Assembly (NCBI GenBank): GCA_002415895.1
Contig: DIAV01000169.1
Span: forward strand, 1 to 5,820
Source: Anaerolineales bacterium UBA5069
GTDB taxonomy: Bacteria > Chloroflexota > Anaerolineae > Caldilineales > Caldilineaceae
Reading direction: 5' to 3'
DNA: 5,820 nt
Shown here: positions 1 through 5,733 of the stretch, in pieces
Position numbering within the stretch: position 1 is the stretch's first letter
How the letters are laid out: every line of letters starts with the position of its first letter
Notes under the pieces: generated by a model
The model's database searches: none
The model's input: the letters and a program-made list of their open reading frames with translations, nothing else
What the model was told of the DNA's origin: nothing
Position numbers and translations under genes: made by a program

Positions 1-1
1 C

Positions 2-310
2 GGTGACCTCATTGACCTCGGCGTCAATACGGAGACCATCACCAAGCGCGGCGCATTCTACTCCTATGGCGACCTGCGCCTGGGGCAGGGTCGCGAGGCG
101 GCAAAGGCCTTCCTCGACCAGAACCCTGAGCTTTCGGCCGAGATCGATTCCGTGATTCGCGCCGCAGTAGGCTTTGTGACGGACCTTGCCGTCGAGGCAG
201 TTGAGGGCGCCGAGTTGGGCGACGATACGTCGGATGAGGCGCTGGCGGCAGGTGAAGCAGCGGGCATTGGTCTTTTTGATGCAGCAGACCGGATGGAGCG
301 TGTCGCCTGA
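2..310 (+). CDS. recA: RecA recombinase, C-terminal part (5' end outside window)
   Basis: Partial gene: the reading frame is open from the window edge to TGA at 308-310, giving 102 residues. The start reads GDLIDLGVNTETITKRGAFY followed by SYGDLRLGQGREAAKAFL. This matches the end of the RecA ATPase core and the C-terminal domain, whose family pattern is GxxxDLG...I.K.GAWYSY...R.GQGRENAK..L..NP. RecA forms a nucleoprotein filament on single-stranded DNA, drives homologous strand exchange and promotes LexA self-cleavage. A tail of about 45 residues rich in D, E and A follows, like the acidic C-terminal tail that modulates DNA binding in other RecAs. The ATP-binding motifs lie upstream of the window and cannot be checked. 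No recX follows; a strong terminator about 90 nt downstream ends the unit. Confidence 0.95.
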   Translation, partial: GDLIDLGVNTETITKRGAFYSYGDLRLGQGREAAKAFLDQNPELSAEIDSVIRAAVGFVTDLAVEAVEGAELGDDTSDEALAAGEAAGIGLFDAADRMERVA

Positions 311-401
311 CGGGGGCCAGGCCGCACCTCCATGGCAGTCCCACTACCGTCGTAGCAAGTGTTTGAGCGCTTAACCAGGCAGGATTGCAGTTAAAGTAAA
401 T
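311..401 (+). other. recA 3' untranslated region
   Basis: About 90 nt lie between the recA stop and its terminator hairpin. I find no convincing reading frame, ribosome binding site or RNA element here. The only short symmetry is a near-palindrome around 363-374 (TTGAGCGCTTAA), too short to interpret. Confidence 0.5.
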
Positions 402-442
402 GCAAGGGGGGCCGACAGCGTGGTCGGCCCCCCTTGCTTTTT
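402..442 (+). terminator. Strong intrinsic terminator after recA
   Basis: A perfect 15-bp GC-rich stem (402-416 pairs with 423-437) has a 6-nt loop, AGCGTG, and is followed directly by five T (438-442). This is a textbook Rho-independent terminator. It separates recA from the polysaccharide genes, so the next gene needs its own promoter. Confidence 0.93.
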
Positions 443-458
443 GTGTGCGCCCAAACCT

Positions 459-487
459 TTGCCCGCGCCAAAGCGACATGCTAGAAT
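459..487 (+). promoter_or_regulatory. Candidate sigma-70-type promoter for the glycosyltransferase
   Basis: TTGCCC (459-464), a 17-nt spacer and TAGAAT (482-487) form a reasonable -35/-10 pair. A TG dinucleotide one base before the -10 gives an extended -10 (TGCTAGAAT). It lies just after the recA terminator, where a new promoter is needed. The -10 overlaps the ATG at 486-488, so a transcript from here would begin near 494 and miss that codon. Seen by eye only. Confidence 0.4.
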
Positions 488-1577
488 GGCGCGCGATACC
501 AACCGCCACGTCCATGCGATTCCTACTGGTGCTATTACGGCTGCCTTGACTCCCACCCCCCTTGCGAACAGCAACGCATTGCCCACAGGCGCAACGCAGG
601 CCAACGCGTTGCCGTGGGACGTTGCCGTGATCATTCTCAACTACAATACAGCATCATTGCTCGCCGCTTGCCTCCAATCCTTGTCCGCGGCGCAAGGCGT
701 GCGCCTTGGCATTTGCGTGGTGGACAACGCCAGCAGCGACGGCAGCGTGGATATGGTGCAAAGTGCGTTTCCACAGGTGCATTTGATTGCCAACCGCGCC
801 AACGTGGGCTACAGCGCCGGCAACAACGCGGCGCTGCGCTGGTTTGGTTACATGGATGCCCGCCGGCCTGCCGACACACTGCCGCGCTACGCGTTGCTGC
901 TCAACCCCGACACAATCGTGCCACCCACGGCCATCGCGGACATGGTTGCGTTCATGGACGCAGAGCCACAGATCGGCGCATCGGGGCCACGTCTGCGCCG
1001 CCCCGATGGCTCGCTCGACCGTGCCTGCCGCCGCAGTTTCCCTACCCCCGAAGTCAGCTTCTACCGCATGGTGGGGTTCAGCCGCCTCTTTCCGCGCAGC
1101 CGGCGCTTCAATGCCTATAATCTTGAGTACCTGCCCGAGGACGCAACCCATCCCGTGGATTCGGTGGTGGGCGCGTATATGCAGGTGCGGCGCGAGGCGA
1201 TCCAACAGGCAGGGCTGCTAGACGAACGCTTCTTCATGTATGGCGAGGATCTCGATTGGGCCAAGCGCATCAAGGATGCCGGATGGCAGGTCTGGTACAA
1301 TGGCAAGGTGCAGGTTACCCACGTCAAGGAAGCCGCGAGCAGCCAAAGCGCCAAGGCGCGGATTGACTTCTATGAGGCGATGTGGCTATTCTACGCGAAA
1401 CACTATCGTGCCCGCACCAATGTGCTGCTTGATTGGATGATCCTGCTGGGGATTGTGGGCAAAGGCAGCGCCGATGTGGGCCGCCATTTGTGGCGCTACT
1501 GCCACCGCAGCATGCGCGGAACAGGCAGCGAGCCGATCCAACTCGATGCACGCGCGCCGCAGAACAAGCAGTTGTAA
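486..1577 (+). CDS. GT2-family glycosyltransferase (rhamnosyltransferase-like)
   Basis: Family 2 (GT-A fold) glycosyltransferase that would move a sugar from a nucleotide sugar onto a lipid-linked or cell-surface glycan at the cytoplasmic membrane face. With ATG 486 it has 363 residues. Visible motifs are DVAVIILNYN at 45-54 (first strand and loop), VVDNASSDGS at 78-87 (nucleotide binding), NVGYSAGNN at 106-114, LLNPDT at 138-143 (DxD-like metal site), GPRLRRPDGS at 167-176 and DERFFMYGEDLDWAKRI at 246-262, whose ED-x-DW holds the catalytic base. This set is typical of WbbL/RfbF-like rhamnosyltransferases, but donor and acceptor cannot be fixed from sequence. Residues 1-44 are low-complexity (A, T, N, P) and there is no Shine-Dalgarno before ATG 486. 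In-frame TTG codons at 546, 582 and 609 are alternative starts. The next gene on the strand is a lipid-carrier sugar transferase, consistent with exopolysaccharide or O-antigen-like synthesis. Confidence 0.88.
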   Translation: MARDTNRHVHAIPTGAITAALTPTPLANSNALPTGATQANALPWDVAVIILNYNTASLLAACLQSLSAAQGVRLGICVVDNASSDGSVDMVQSAFPQVHLIANRANVGYSAGNNAALRWFGYMDARRPADTLPRYALLLNPDTIVPPTAIADMVAFMDAEPQIGASGPRLRRPDGSLDRACRRSFPTPEVSFYRMVGFSRLFPRSRRFNAYNLEYLPEDATHPVDSVVGAYMQVRREAIQQAGLLDERFFMYGEDLDWAKRIKDAGWQVWYNGKVQVTHVKEAASSQSAKARIDFYEAMWLFYAKHYRARTNVLLDWMILLGIVGKGSADVGRHLWRYCHRSMRGTGSEPIQLDARAPQNKQL

Positions 1578-1764
1578 CGTCGCCTACCGCGACTTCGTCA
1601 GCGGCATATGGCGCGGCGCACGATTCAGCAAACGGAACGATGTGAGCGCAAGCAAGGTACGCTCCAACACAAAACGCACGCCGACCTCGCGGCCAGGTAC
1701 AACTGCGAGCGGGGCTGCGCGTGCCCAAACGGTAACGCCCAGTGCGCTGGCCGCCGAAGAGACA

Positions 1765-3201
1765 ATGGACGATTTCCTGCTGCGCAGCGGTCATCGGCCG
1801 GGCCGTCTAAAGCGCACACAAGCCATCTTCATGGTGGTGCTCTTCGTTCTTGATGTCGCCACTGTGCTTTTCTCGTACTACATCGGCTGGCTGATTGCGC
1901 GCACCAACCCGCAGAATGTCATTGGTCCCTTCCTTGAATTTTGGCCGCTGCCTGCCGTTCATGTGTCCGTGCTGCTGCTCACGTTCTTCTCGCGCCGCAT
2001 GTATCAGCGGCGGCGGCCGGTGAGCCATCTCGACGAATTCCTCAAAATCGCGCTGTACAACAGCTTTGCCACGCTCACGACCGTTGCGCTGCTCACCCTT
2101 TTCCTGCCTGATTTTCGCTATCACCGCCAAATTGTCATCATTGCCTGGGCTGTCACAATTGTGCTGCTCACCGCTGTGCGCACAATTCACGCGCAAGTAC
2201 AGTGGGCTGTGCAGGCGCGCGGTGTGGGTGACGACCGTGTGCTGATTGTGGGCGCGGGCGACATTGGCCAACTCTTGCTCAACCGCATTCAGCAGAACCC
2301 CAAATTGGGCTTTCAGATTGTGGGCGTGGTGGACAACGCCCGCATTGAGCGCCGGCAGTGGGGGCTGGATGCGCCGCTGCTGGGCACCCTTGCCGATATC
2401 CCCCGCATTATTGACAAGTATGCCATTGACGAGGTCTTCATTGGGCTGCCCGAGAGCAGCCACCAGGATCTAGTCAACATTATCAGTCTGTGCGAGCGCG
2501 AAAAGGTGGGCATTCGCGTCTTCCCCGACGTCTTCCAGATTATGGCGAGCGAAGTGACCATTGGCGACCTGGGTGGCCTCCCCCTGCTCACCATCCGCGA
2601 TGTTGCGCTGCAAGGCTGGAAGGTCTCCCTCAAACGGGGGCTGGACCTTGTGGGCAGCGGCTTTGGGCTGGTTGTGCTCAGCCCGTTCATGCTGCTGGCT
2701 GCGCTCTTTGTTAAACTGGACAGCCCCGGCCCCGTGTTTTATGCCCAGGAGCGCATGGGCCTCGACGCGCGCCCCTTCAAGATTATCAAGTTCCGCACCA
2801 TGCGCGCCGACGCCGAAACAGACGGCCCGGGCTGGACAACACCGGACGACCAGCGCAAGACGCGTCTGGGCGCCTTCCTGCGCCGCTTCAATATTGATGA
2901 GCTGCCGCAATTGATCAATGTGCTGCTGGGCGATATGAGCCTGGTGGGGCCGCGCCCTGAACGCCCTGTCTACGTGGAGCAGTTCCGCCAGAGCATCCCC
3001 CGCTATATGGATCGCCACCGCGAGAAGGCCGGCCTCACAGGCTGGGCGCAGGTGAATGGCCTGCGCGGCGACACCTCCATTGTGGAGCGCACCAAATACG
3101 ACCTCTGGTACATTGAGAACTGGTCGCTTTGGCTCGACATCAAGATCATTCTGCGCACCATTGTGCAAACGCTCATGGGCACGAACCAGAACGCATATTG
3201 A
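1765..3201 (+). CDS. Polyprenyl glycosylphosphotransferase (WcaJ-type initiating sugar transferase)
   Basis: Integral membrane enzyme that transfers a sugar-1-phosphate from a UDP-sugar to undecaprenyl phosphate, the first step of exopolysaccharide or capsule repeat-unit assembly. From ATG 1765 it has 478 residues, normal for the family. It has four N-terminal membrane segments (about 20-45, 61-78, 96-115, 122-140). A Rossmann-like cytosolic domain follows, with [11 protein letters not shown] near 159-169, and then a hydrophobic re-entrant helix at 294-317. The catalytic bacterial-sugar-transferase domain shows [12 protein letters not shown] (319-330), IIKFRTM (340-346), the catalytic DELPQ (378-382), SLVGPRPER (392-400) and [14 protein letters not shown] (423-436). 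The start is uncertain. An in-frame GTG at 1642 would add 41 residues rich in S, T and A; GAAGAG just before ATG 1765 is only a weak ribosome site. The frame is open further upstream but overlaps the glycosyltransferase. Probably co-transcribed with that gene. Sugar specificity (glucose, galactose or other) is not determinable. Confidence 0.92.
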   Translation: MDDFLLRSGHRPGRLKRTQAIFMVVLFVLDVATVLFSYYIGWLIARTNPQNVIGPFLEFWPLPAVHVSVLLLTFFSRRMYQRRRPVSHLDEFLKIALYNSFATLTTVALLTLFLPDFRYHRQIVIIAWAVTIVLLTAVRTIHAQVQWAVQARGVGDDRVLIVGAGDIGQLLLNRIQQNPKLGFQIVGVVDNARIERRQWGLDAPLLGTLADIPRIIDKYAIDEVFIGLPESSHQDLVNIISLCEREKVGIRVFPDVFQIMASEVTIGDLGGLPLLTIRDVALQGWKVSLKRGLDLVGSGFGLVVLSPFMLLAALFVKLDSPGPVFYAQERMGLDARPFKIIKFRTMRADAETDGPGWTTPDDQRKTRLGAFLRRFNIDELPQLINVLLGDMSLVGPRPERPVYVEQFRQSIPRYMDRHREKAGLTGWAQVNGLRGDTSIVERTKYDLWYIENWSLWLDIKIILRTIVQTLMGTNQNAY

Positions 3202-3257
3202 CAAGTGCGCAGGCCGGTGTTTGCAGTAGCCCAGGCAGAGCGCACTGCGATCGAGAA

Positions 3258-3309
3258 ATACAAAAGCAGCGAGGCTTCCCCGCACGGGGAAGCCTCGCTG
3301 CTTTTGTAT
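3258..3309. terminator. Bidirectional intrinsic terminator, 24-bp perfect hairpin
   Basis: Positions 3258-3281 pair perfectly with 3286-3309 around a 4-nt loop (GCAC). The outer part of the stem is A/T-rich (AAATACAAAA against TTTTGTATTT-like sequence), so each strand reads a GC-rich hairpin followed by a T run. It sits between the stop of the sugar transferase (3201) and the convergent stop of the SRPBCC gene (3325). It should terminate transcription from both sides. Confidence 0.9.
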
Positions 3310-3324
3310 GGATGGGCGTGTCAA

Positions 3325-3843
3325 TCAGCCCTGCTTCAGGAATTCGTCCAGTTGCTTGAATGTGCCCGCGAAGCCCTGATTCATTGAGGGATGGTTGGCG
3401 GCAAAGACGGCGACTTCTGCGGGTGTGGCGTTTGTGGGTGTGCCGCGCACCGTCATACGCGTGCGGTCGCCCAGGTCCTCAAAGAAATAACGGTTGAGAA
3501 TCTCCACGGGCCAATCCGGGGCCATTGGGTGGCGGCTCAGGCCGCCTGTGGCATCGGAAAAGGAACTGACGAACTCAATCCGTTCCTCGGGGACGATTTC
3601 GCGGTAGACAAAGAGGCCCCACATTTCTTCGCCGCCAGGCGTGCGCATACCGTAGTGAAAGGCGCCGCCGGGCCGCAGATCGAGCGAAACGCTCTCCATC
3701 GTCAGGCCAATGGGCCCCCACCACTTGGCCAGTTGTTCGACCTGGGTGAATGCCTGCCATACCCTGCTGCGCGGCGCGGCGATTTCGCGCATAATAACGA
3801 GGTCGGTCTCCTGCGTTGCCGGCTGCTTGGCTGCTGTGCTCAT
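3325..3843 (-). CDS. SRPBCC / AHSA1-like (START superfamily) domain protein
   Basis: A 172-residue cytosolic protein of the AHSA1-like SRPBCC family, a helix-grip fold with a deep hydrophobic cavity. Seen in the sequence are the N-terminal REIAAPRSRVWQAFT strand and helix (19-33), the hallmark KWWGP (40-44), LRPGGAFHYGMRTPGGEEMWG (56-76) with IVPEERIEF behind it (83-91), and the C-terminal helix MNQGFAGTFKQLDEFLK (154-170). The family name comes from an Hsp90 co-chaperone domain, but bacterial members mostly have no proven substrate. The ATG at 3843-3841 has a good Shine-Dalgarno on the - strand, AGGAGA at 3858-3853, with 9 nt spacing. It is the last gene of an apparent arsR-SRPBCC-SRPBCC unit, 112 nt after the previous gene and just before the shared terminator. 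It is a diverged paralogue of its neighbour, not a recent tandem copy. Confidence 0.88.
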   Translation of the reverse strand: MSTAAKQPATQETDLVIMREIAAPRSRVWQAFTQVEQLAKWWGPIGLTMESVSLDLRPGGAFHYGMRTPGGEEMWGLFVYREIVPEERIEFVSSFSDATGGLSRHPMAPDWPVEILNRYFFEDLGDRTRMTVRGTPTNATPAEVAVFAANHPSMNQGFAGTFKQLDEFLKQG

Positions 3844-3955
3844 GCTGTTCCATCTCCTGTGTAGTGGCGGACCATTCCGCGCATCAAATTTTGGTATGAC
3901 AATCTGCAGTATGCTCTTTGGTGCAGGTTGCCCCTACGTCATGGCTGCGGCGTAG
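3844..3955. other. Intergenic gap between the two SRPBCC genes
   Basis: 112 nt between two same-strand genes. It holds the Shine-Dalgarno of the downstream SRPBCC gene (3853-3858). A TTGTCA hexamer is present on the - strand, but I find no matching -10 at a normal distance and no terminator hairpin. Co-transcription is the simplest reading. Confidence 0.4.
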
Positions 3956-4459
3956 TTACGCCGTGGCGTCACCCTGGGCCAACGCAGCCGTGAGTTCGTC
4001 AAGGCGCTCCCAGCCTTCACTCTGCCCTTCCTCCATGCCGGAAGCGATCATGCCGTCGCGGTCTTCCTGGTTGGCGAAGAGTGCATGCATGGTAAGCAGT
4101 GTGCCGCCATCTTGTTCGACAAAGGTGCCGGTCTCCAGGATAACGTGACCGGCCATCGCCTCATATTCAAAGGTATAGGAGAGCCGCGCCGTGGGCTCAA
4201 TCACCTTGTACTCGCCGCGAAAGGCATGCTGCCCGCCATCGGGCGCAACCTGCACAAAGCGCCACTGTCCGCCCACGCGCAGATCCAGCTTGTCAACGGT
4301 GGTGGTCAAATAGCGCGGGCCCCACCATTGGGGAATGAGCGCCGGATCGGTATGCGCCCGCCAAATGAGGTGCGGCGGTGCAGCAAACCACCGCGTTATG
4401 ACGATTTCGTGCGCCGAGGGGAGTGTCAACTGCTGTTTGCTCTGTTCTGCGTTTGCCAT
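3956..4459 (-). CDS. SRPBCC / AHSA1-like domain protein, directly after arsR
   Basis: A 167-residue SRPBCC-family protein of the AHSA1-like type. Features seen: HEIVITRWFAAPPHLIWRAHT (17-37), the hallmark QWWGP (44-48), LRVGGQWRFVQ (60-70), YKVIEPTARLSYTFEY (84-99), and the C-terminal helix GMEEGQSEGWERLDELTAAL (141-160), a common pattern in ArsR-linked members. I chose ATG 4459-4457 because an AGGA Shine-Dalgarno sits 9 nt upstream on the - strand (4472-4469). A longer frame from 4507 adds 16 residues unlike the family and has no such site. The gene lies 67 nt after arsR, the usual regulator-effector pairing, in which the SRPBCC gene is probably controlled by that ArsR. Ligand or enzymatic activity is unknown. 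Confidence 0.9.
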   Translation of the reverse strand: MANAEQSKQQLTLPSAHEIVITRWFAAPPHLIWRAHTDPALIPQWWGPRYLTTTVDKLDLRVGGQWRFVQVAPDGGQHAFRGEYKVIEPTARLSYTFEYEAMAGHVILETGTFVEQDGGTLLTMHALFANQEDRDGMIASGMEEGQSEGWERLDELTAALAQGDATA

Positions 4460-4526
4460 CTGTCCGCATCCTGTCGTGTCACCGCACTGTACATTGGAGC
4501 AGTCCAAGACCGGCCGCTCCGCGCTT

Positions 4527-4865
4527 TTACTCCGTTTGTTGCGTGCTACTCTCTTCGCTGTCCTGCACCTCCTTTAGTAACGCGTCAAGGCGGTCGAACC
4601 GCTCTTCCCAAAGGGTGCGATAGGGAAGCAACCATGCATCCAATTCCATCATAGGCTCCGGGCGCAAGTAATAAAGCCTGCGTTGCGCATCGGGCCGCAC
4701 ACCCACCACGCCTGCATCCTTCAGTACACGCAAATGCTTTGAGACCGCCGGCTGGCTCATGCCCAGCGCGTCGACGATCTCGCCGACTGCCAGCTGCCTG
4801 TCGCGCAGGAGTTCAACAATGCGCTTTCGATTGGGTTCCGCCAGTACCTCAAAGATTGTGCTCAC
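4527..4865 (-). CDS. ArsR-family winged-helix transcriptional repressor
   Basis: A 112-residue DNA-binding repressor. The N-terminus MSTIFEVLAEPNRKRIVELL is the canonical ArsR opening. The helix-turn-helix lies at about 27-52, VGEIVDALGMSQPAVSKHL then RVLKDAG, and the beta-wing is RPDAQRRLYYL (57-67). The tail LPYRTLWEERFDRLDALLKEV (80-100) is typical of the subgroup paired with AHSA1-domain genes. There is no cysteine anywhere and no ELCVCDL metal motif, so it is not an arsenic, cadmium or zinc sensor of the classical type; its inducer is unknown. The start codon is GTG (4865-4863) with no Shine-Dalgarno before it, while a promoter-like -10 ends only 6 nt upstream, which suggests a leaderless transcript. 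It heads the operon with the two SRPBCC genes and probably represses itself through the upstream palindrome. Confidence 0.94.
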   Translation of the reverse strand: MSTIFEVLAEPNRKRIVELLRDRQLAVGEIVDALGMSQPAVSKHLRVLKDAGVVGVRPDAQRRLYYLRPEPMMELDAWLLPYRTLWEERFDRLDALLKEVQDSEESSTQQTE

Positions 4866-4870
4866 GTGTT

Positions 4871-4892
4871 TATATTACCATACAGTTATATA
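4871..4892. promoter_or_regulatory. Imperfect 22-bp palindrome, candidate ArsR operator
   Basis: The 22 bp from TATATTAC to AGTTATATA are symmetric at 8 of 11 base pairs about the centre at 4881/4882; mismatches fall at pairs 6, 9 and 10. It covers the -10 and most of the spacer of the proximal arsR promoter. A dimeric winged-helix repressor bound there would block RNA polymerase. AT-rich palindromes are usual ArsR targets; binding by this protein is inferred. Confidence 0.45.
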
Positions 4893-4900
4893 CGTGTAAA
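4872..4900 (-). promoter_or_regulatory. Proximal arsR promoter, would give a leaderless mRNA
   Basis: On the - strand, TTTACA (4900-4895), a 17-nt spacer and TAATAT (4877-4872) resemble the sigma-70 consensus at ideal spacing. Transcription would begin about 7 nt later, at or next to the G of the GTG start (4865). That fits the missing Shine-Dalgarno. Confidence 0.55.
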
Positions 4901-4907
4901 GGCATAT

Positions 4908-4935
4908 ATTATACGGAAAGAATACGCGCAGACAA
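4908..4935 (-). promoter_or_regulatory. Distal arsR promoter candidate
   Basis: On the - strand, TTGTCT (4935-4930), a 16-nt spacer and a perfect TATAAT (4913-4908). A start near 4901 would give a leader of about 36 nt without a Shine-Dalgarno. It may act together with, or instead of, the proximal promoter. Confidence 0.4.
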
Positions 4936-4961
4936 CGAGGATTTGTCGACTGTGCGTCTGG

Positions 4962-4997
4962 TGTGCGTGGTGTGCGTGGTGCGCGTGGTGCGCGTCG
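4962..4997. repeat. 9-bp tandem repeat, four copies
   Basis: Four adjacent 9-bp units: TGTGCGTGG twice (4962-4979), TGCGCGTGG (4980-4988) and TGCGCGTCG (4989-4997). A degenerate TGTGCGTCT lies at 4951-4959, two bases before the array. It is in the gap between the stop of the AhpD-like gene (5002) and the arsR promoters. A minisatellite of this kind can vary in copy number; no function is evident. Confidence 0.75.
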
Positions 4998-5001
4998 ATG
5001 C

Positions 5002-5601
5002 TCAGCCCAGAGGCGCGCCCCACGGTGCAATGAAGCGCTCGGGTTCAACGCCCAGCGCTTCGGCCACACGTGTAATGTAGTTGAAGTAGGCTATCACTTG
5101 TGTCGCGTCGTGAATGGCGCGGTCGTCAAAGCCCTGCGCGCGCAGCCTCTCCAGGTCCGCCGGGGTCATTTCCTTTTGATGGAGGGTAAGTTTGACCGCG
5201 TAGGTGCAAAGCACGGCGTCCGCCGCCGCCAGCGGGGCGCTGCGCCAATCGGCCACCAATGCGTGGACAAAGGCGTCGGCCTGAGCCGCTGTGAATGGGT
5301 AATTCGTCGGGTCTGCGGCGATCTCGGCACGGAGATCGTGGGCGTGTGATTGCGTTCAGTAGACGCAGCCCACCGTTGCCGCCACAACCGTCGCGAGCAT
5401 CTCGCGCCGGCCGCGGCTGAGGGGTGATTGTCCCATCATGAGCGTGCCGTATTGCTCCATGCTGGCCTTCATCGCGCGCGGGTTGAGGCTCATAATGCGC
5501 ACGATGTTCCAGATACGCCCGGCGCGCTTGATTGCCTTGTCATACTCCTGTTTGAGGAGCCCGGTGGCATCTTCATCGGCCACCTGGTGAATCCAGGGCA
5601 C
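5002..5601 (-). CDS. AhpD-like peroxidase-related selenoprotein (CxxU), TGA read as selenocysteine
   Basis: One 199-residue gene with an in-frame TGA at 5358-5356 (codon 82). Both sides are in the same frame with no indel. The protein fits the peroxidase-related branch of the carboxymuconolactone decarboxylase/AhpD fold: MPWIHQVADEDATGLLKQEY at the N-terminus, RAGRIWNIVRIMSLNPRAMKAS (26-47), SPLSRGRREMLATVVAATVG (59-78), then C79-V-Y-U82-T-Q-S-H86. Relatives have GCxYCxQSH here, so the TGA replaces the second cysteine of CxxC. E67, C79, U82 and H86 match the spacing of Glu118, Cys130, Cys133 and His137 of mycobacterial AhpD, whose Cys133 is, as I recall, the peroxide-attacking thiol. The likely role is thiol- or selenol-dependent hydroperoxide reduction. 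After U82 the frame continues with family-like TQSHAHDLRAEIAADP and ends IAPWGAPLG. The GTG start (5601-5599) has an AGGAG 6 nt upstream. A SECIS-like hairpin follows the TGA. The alternatives are a recent nonsense mutation or a sequencing error. Confidence 0.85.
5319..5338 (-). promoter_or_regulatory. SECIS-like hairpin downstream of the in-frame UGA
   Basis: In the mRNA a perfect 7-bp stem (CGAUCUC with GAGAUCG) encloses a 6-nt loop, CGUGCC. The apical loop begins 24 nt after the UGA and has G at its second position. Bacterial SECIS elements bound by SelB are small hairpins in the coding region just after UGA, with an early loop G and a loop about 16-37 nt downstream, so this fits. It also encodes DLRAEI, so partial coincidence with conserved protein sequence is possible. 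Confidence 0.6.
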
Positions 5602-5607
5602 GTATCA

Positions 5608-5612
5608 CTCCT
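5608..5612 (-). promoter_or_regulatory. Shine-Dalgarno deciding the GTG start of the AhpD-like gene
   Basis: AGGAG on the - strand lies 6 nt before GTG 5601-5599. Together with the MPWIH-type N-terminus usual for the family, it fixes this start although the codon is not ATG. Confidence 0.75.
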
Positions 5613-5653
5613 GTTTGAGCAAGGGACAAGGCGGCTGATGGGGATAAAACAGG

Positions 5654-5726
5654 TACGCCCTGAGGGATTCGAACCCCCGACACCTAGTTCCGAAGACTAG
5701 TGCTCTATCCGCTGAGCTAAGGGCGC
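5654..5726 (-). tRNA. tRNA-Arg, anticodon UCG
   Basis: A complete 73-nt cloverleaf. The 7-bp acceptor GCGCCCU pairs with AGGGCGU (G1-U72 is a wobble), with discriminator A73. U8-A9 is followed by the D arm GCUCAGCGGAUAGAGC. The anticodon stem CUAGU/ACUAG encloses the loop CUUCGGA, giving anticodon UCG, which reads CGA arginine codons. The T stem GGGGG/CCCUC encloses UUCGAAU. CCA is not encoded (the genome has CCT after A73), so it must be added enzymatically. The gene ends 52 nt before the AhpD-like gene on the same strand, with no clear terminator between them. Confidence 0.97.
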
Positions 5727-5733
5727 GCACGCA

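Noticed and set aside
420..485. GTG 420 as the glycosyltransferase start
   Set aside because: It lies in the loop of the recA terminator and the added residues are translated terminator sequence.
2470..3324. 284-residue - strand open frame
   Set aside because: It is antisense to the well-supported sugar transferase catalytic domain, low in recognisable motifs, and a typical high-GC shadow.
4460..4507. Upstream start for the SRPBCC gene at 4507
   Set aside because: It adds 16 Cys-rich residues unlike the family and lacks a ribosome site; ATG 4459 has one.
4085..4654. 189-residue + strand open frame across the SRPBCC and arsR genes
   Set aside because: It lies opposite two genes with clear family motifs and has no family resemblance of its own.
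4888..4909. Second palindrome ATATA...TATAT upstream of arsR
   Set aside because: Only the outer five pairs and one inner pair match; this is expected by chance in such AT-rich sequence.
5356..5358. TGA as an ordinary stop, pseudogene, or TGA=Trp code
   Set aside because: The frame is intact on both sides and the position is exactly the conserved Cys. Other genes here terminate at TGA and encode Trp with TGG. A sequencing error remains possible but less likely.
5428..5700. + strand open frame of 90 residues ending VRPEGFEPPTPSSED
   Set aside because: The ending is the well-known artefact of translating the complement of a tRNA, here tRNA-Arg. The rest is antisense to the AhpD-like gene.
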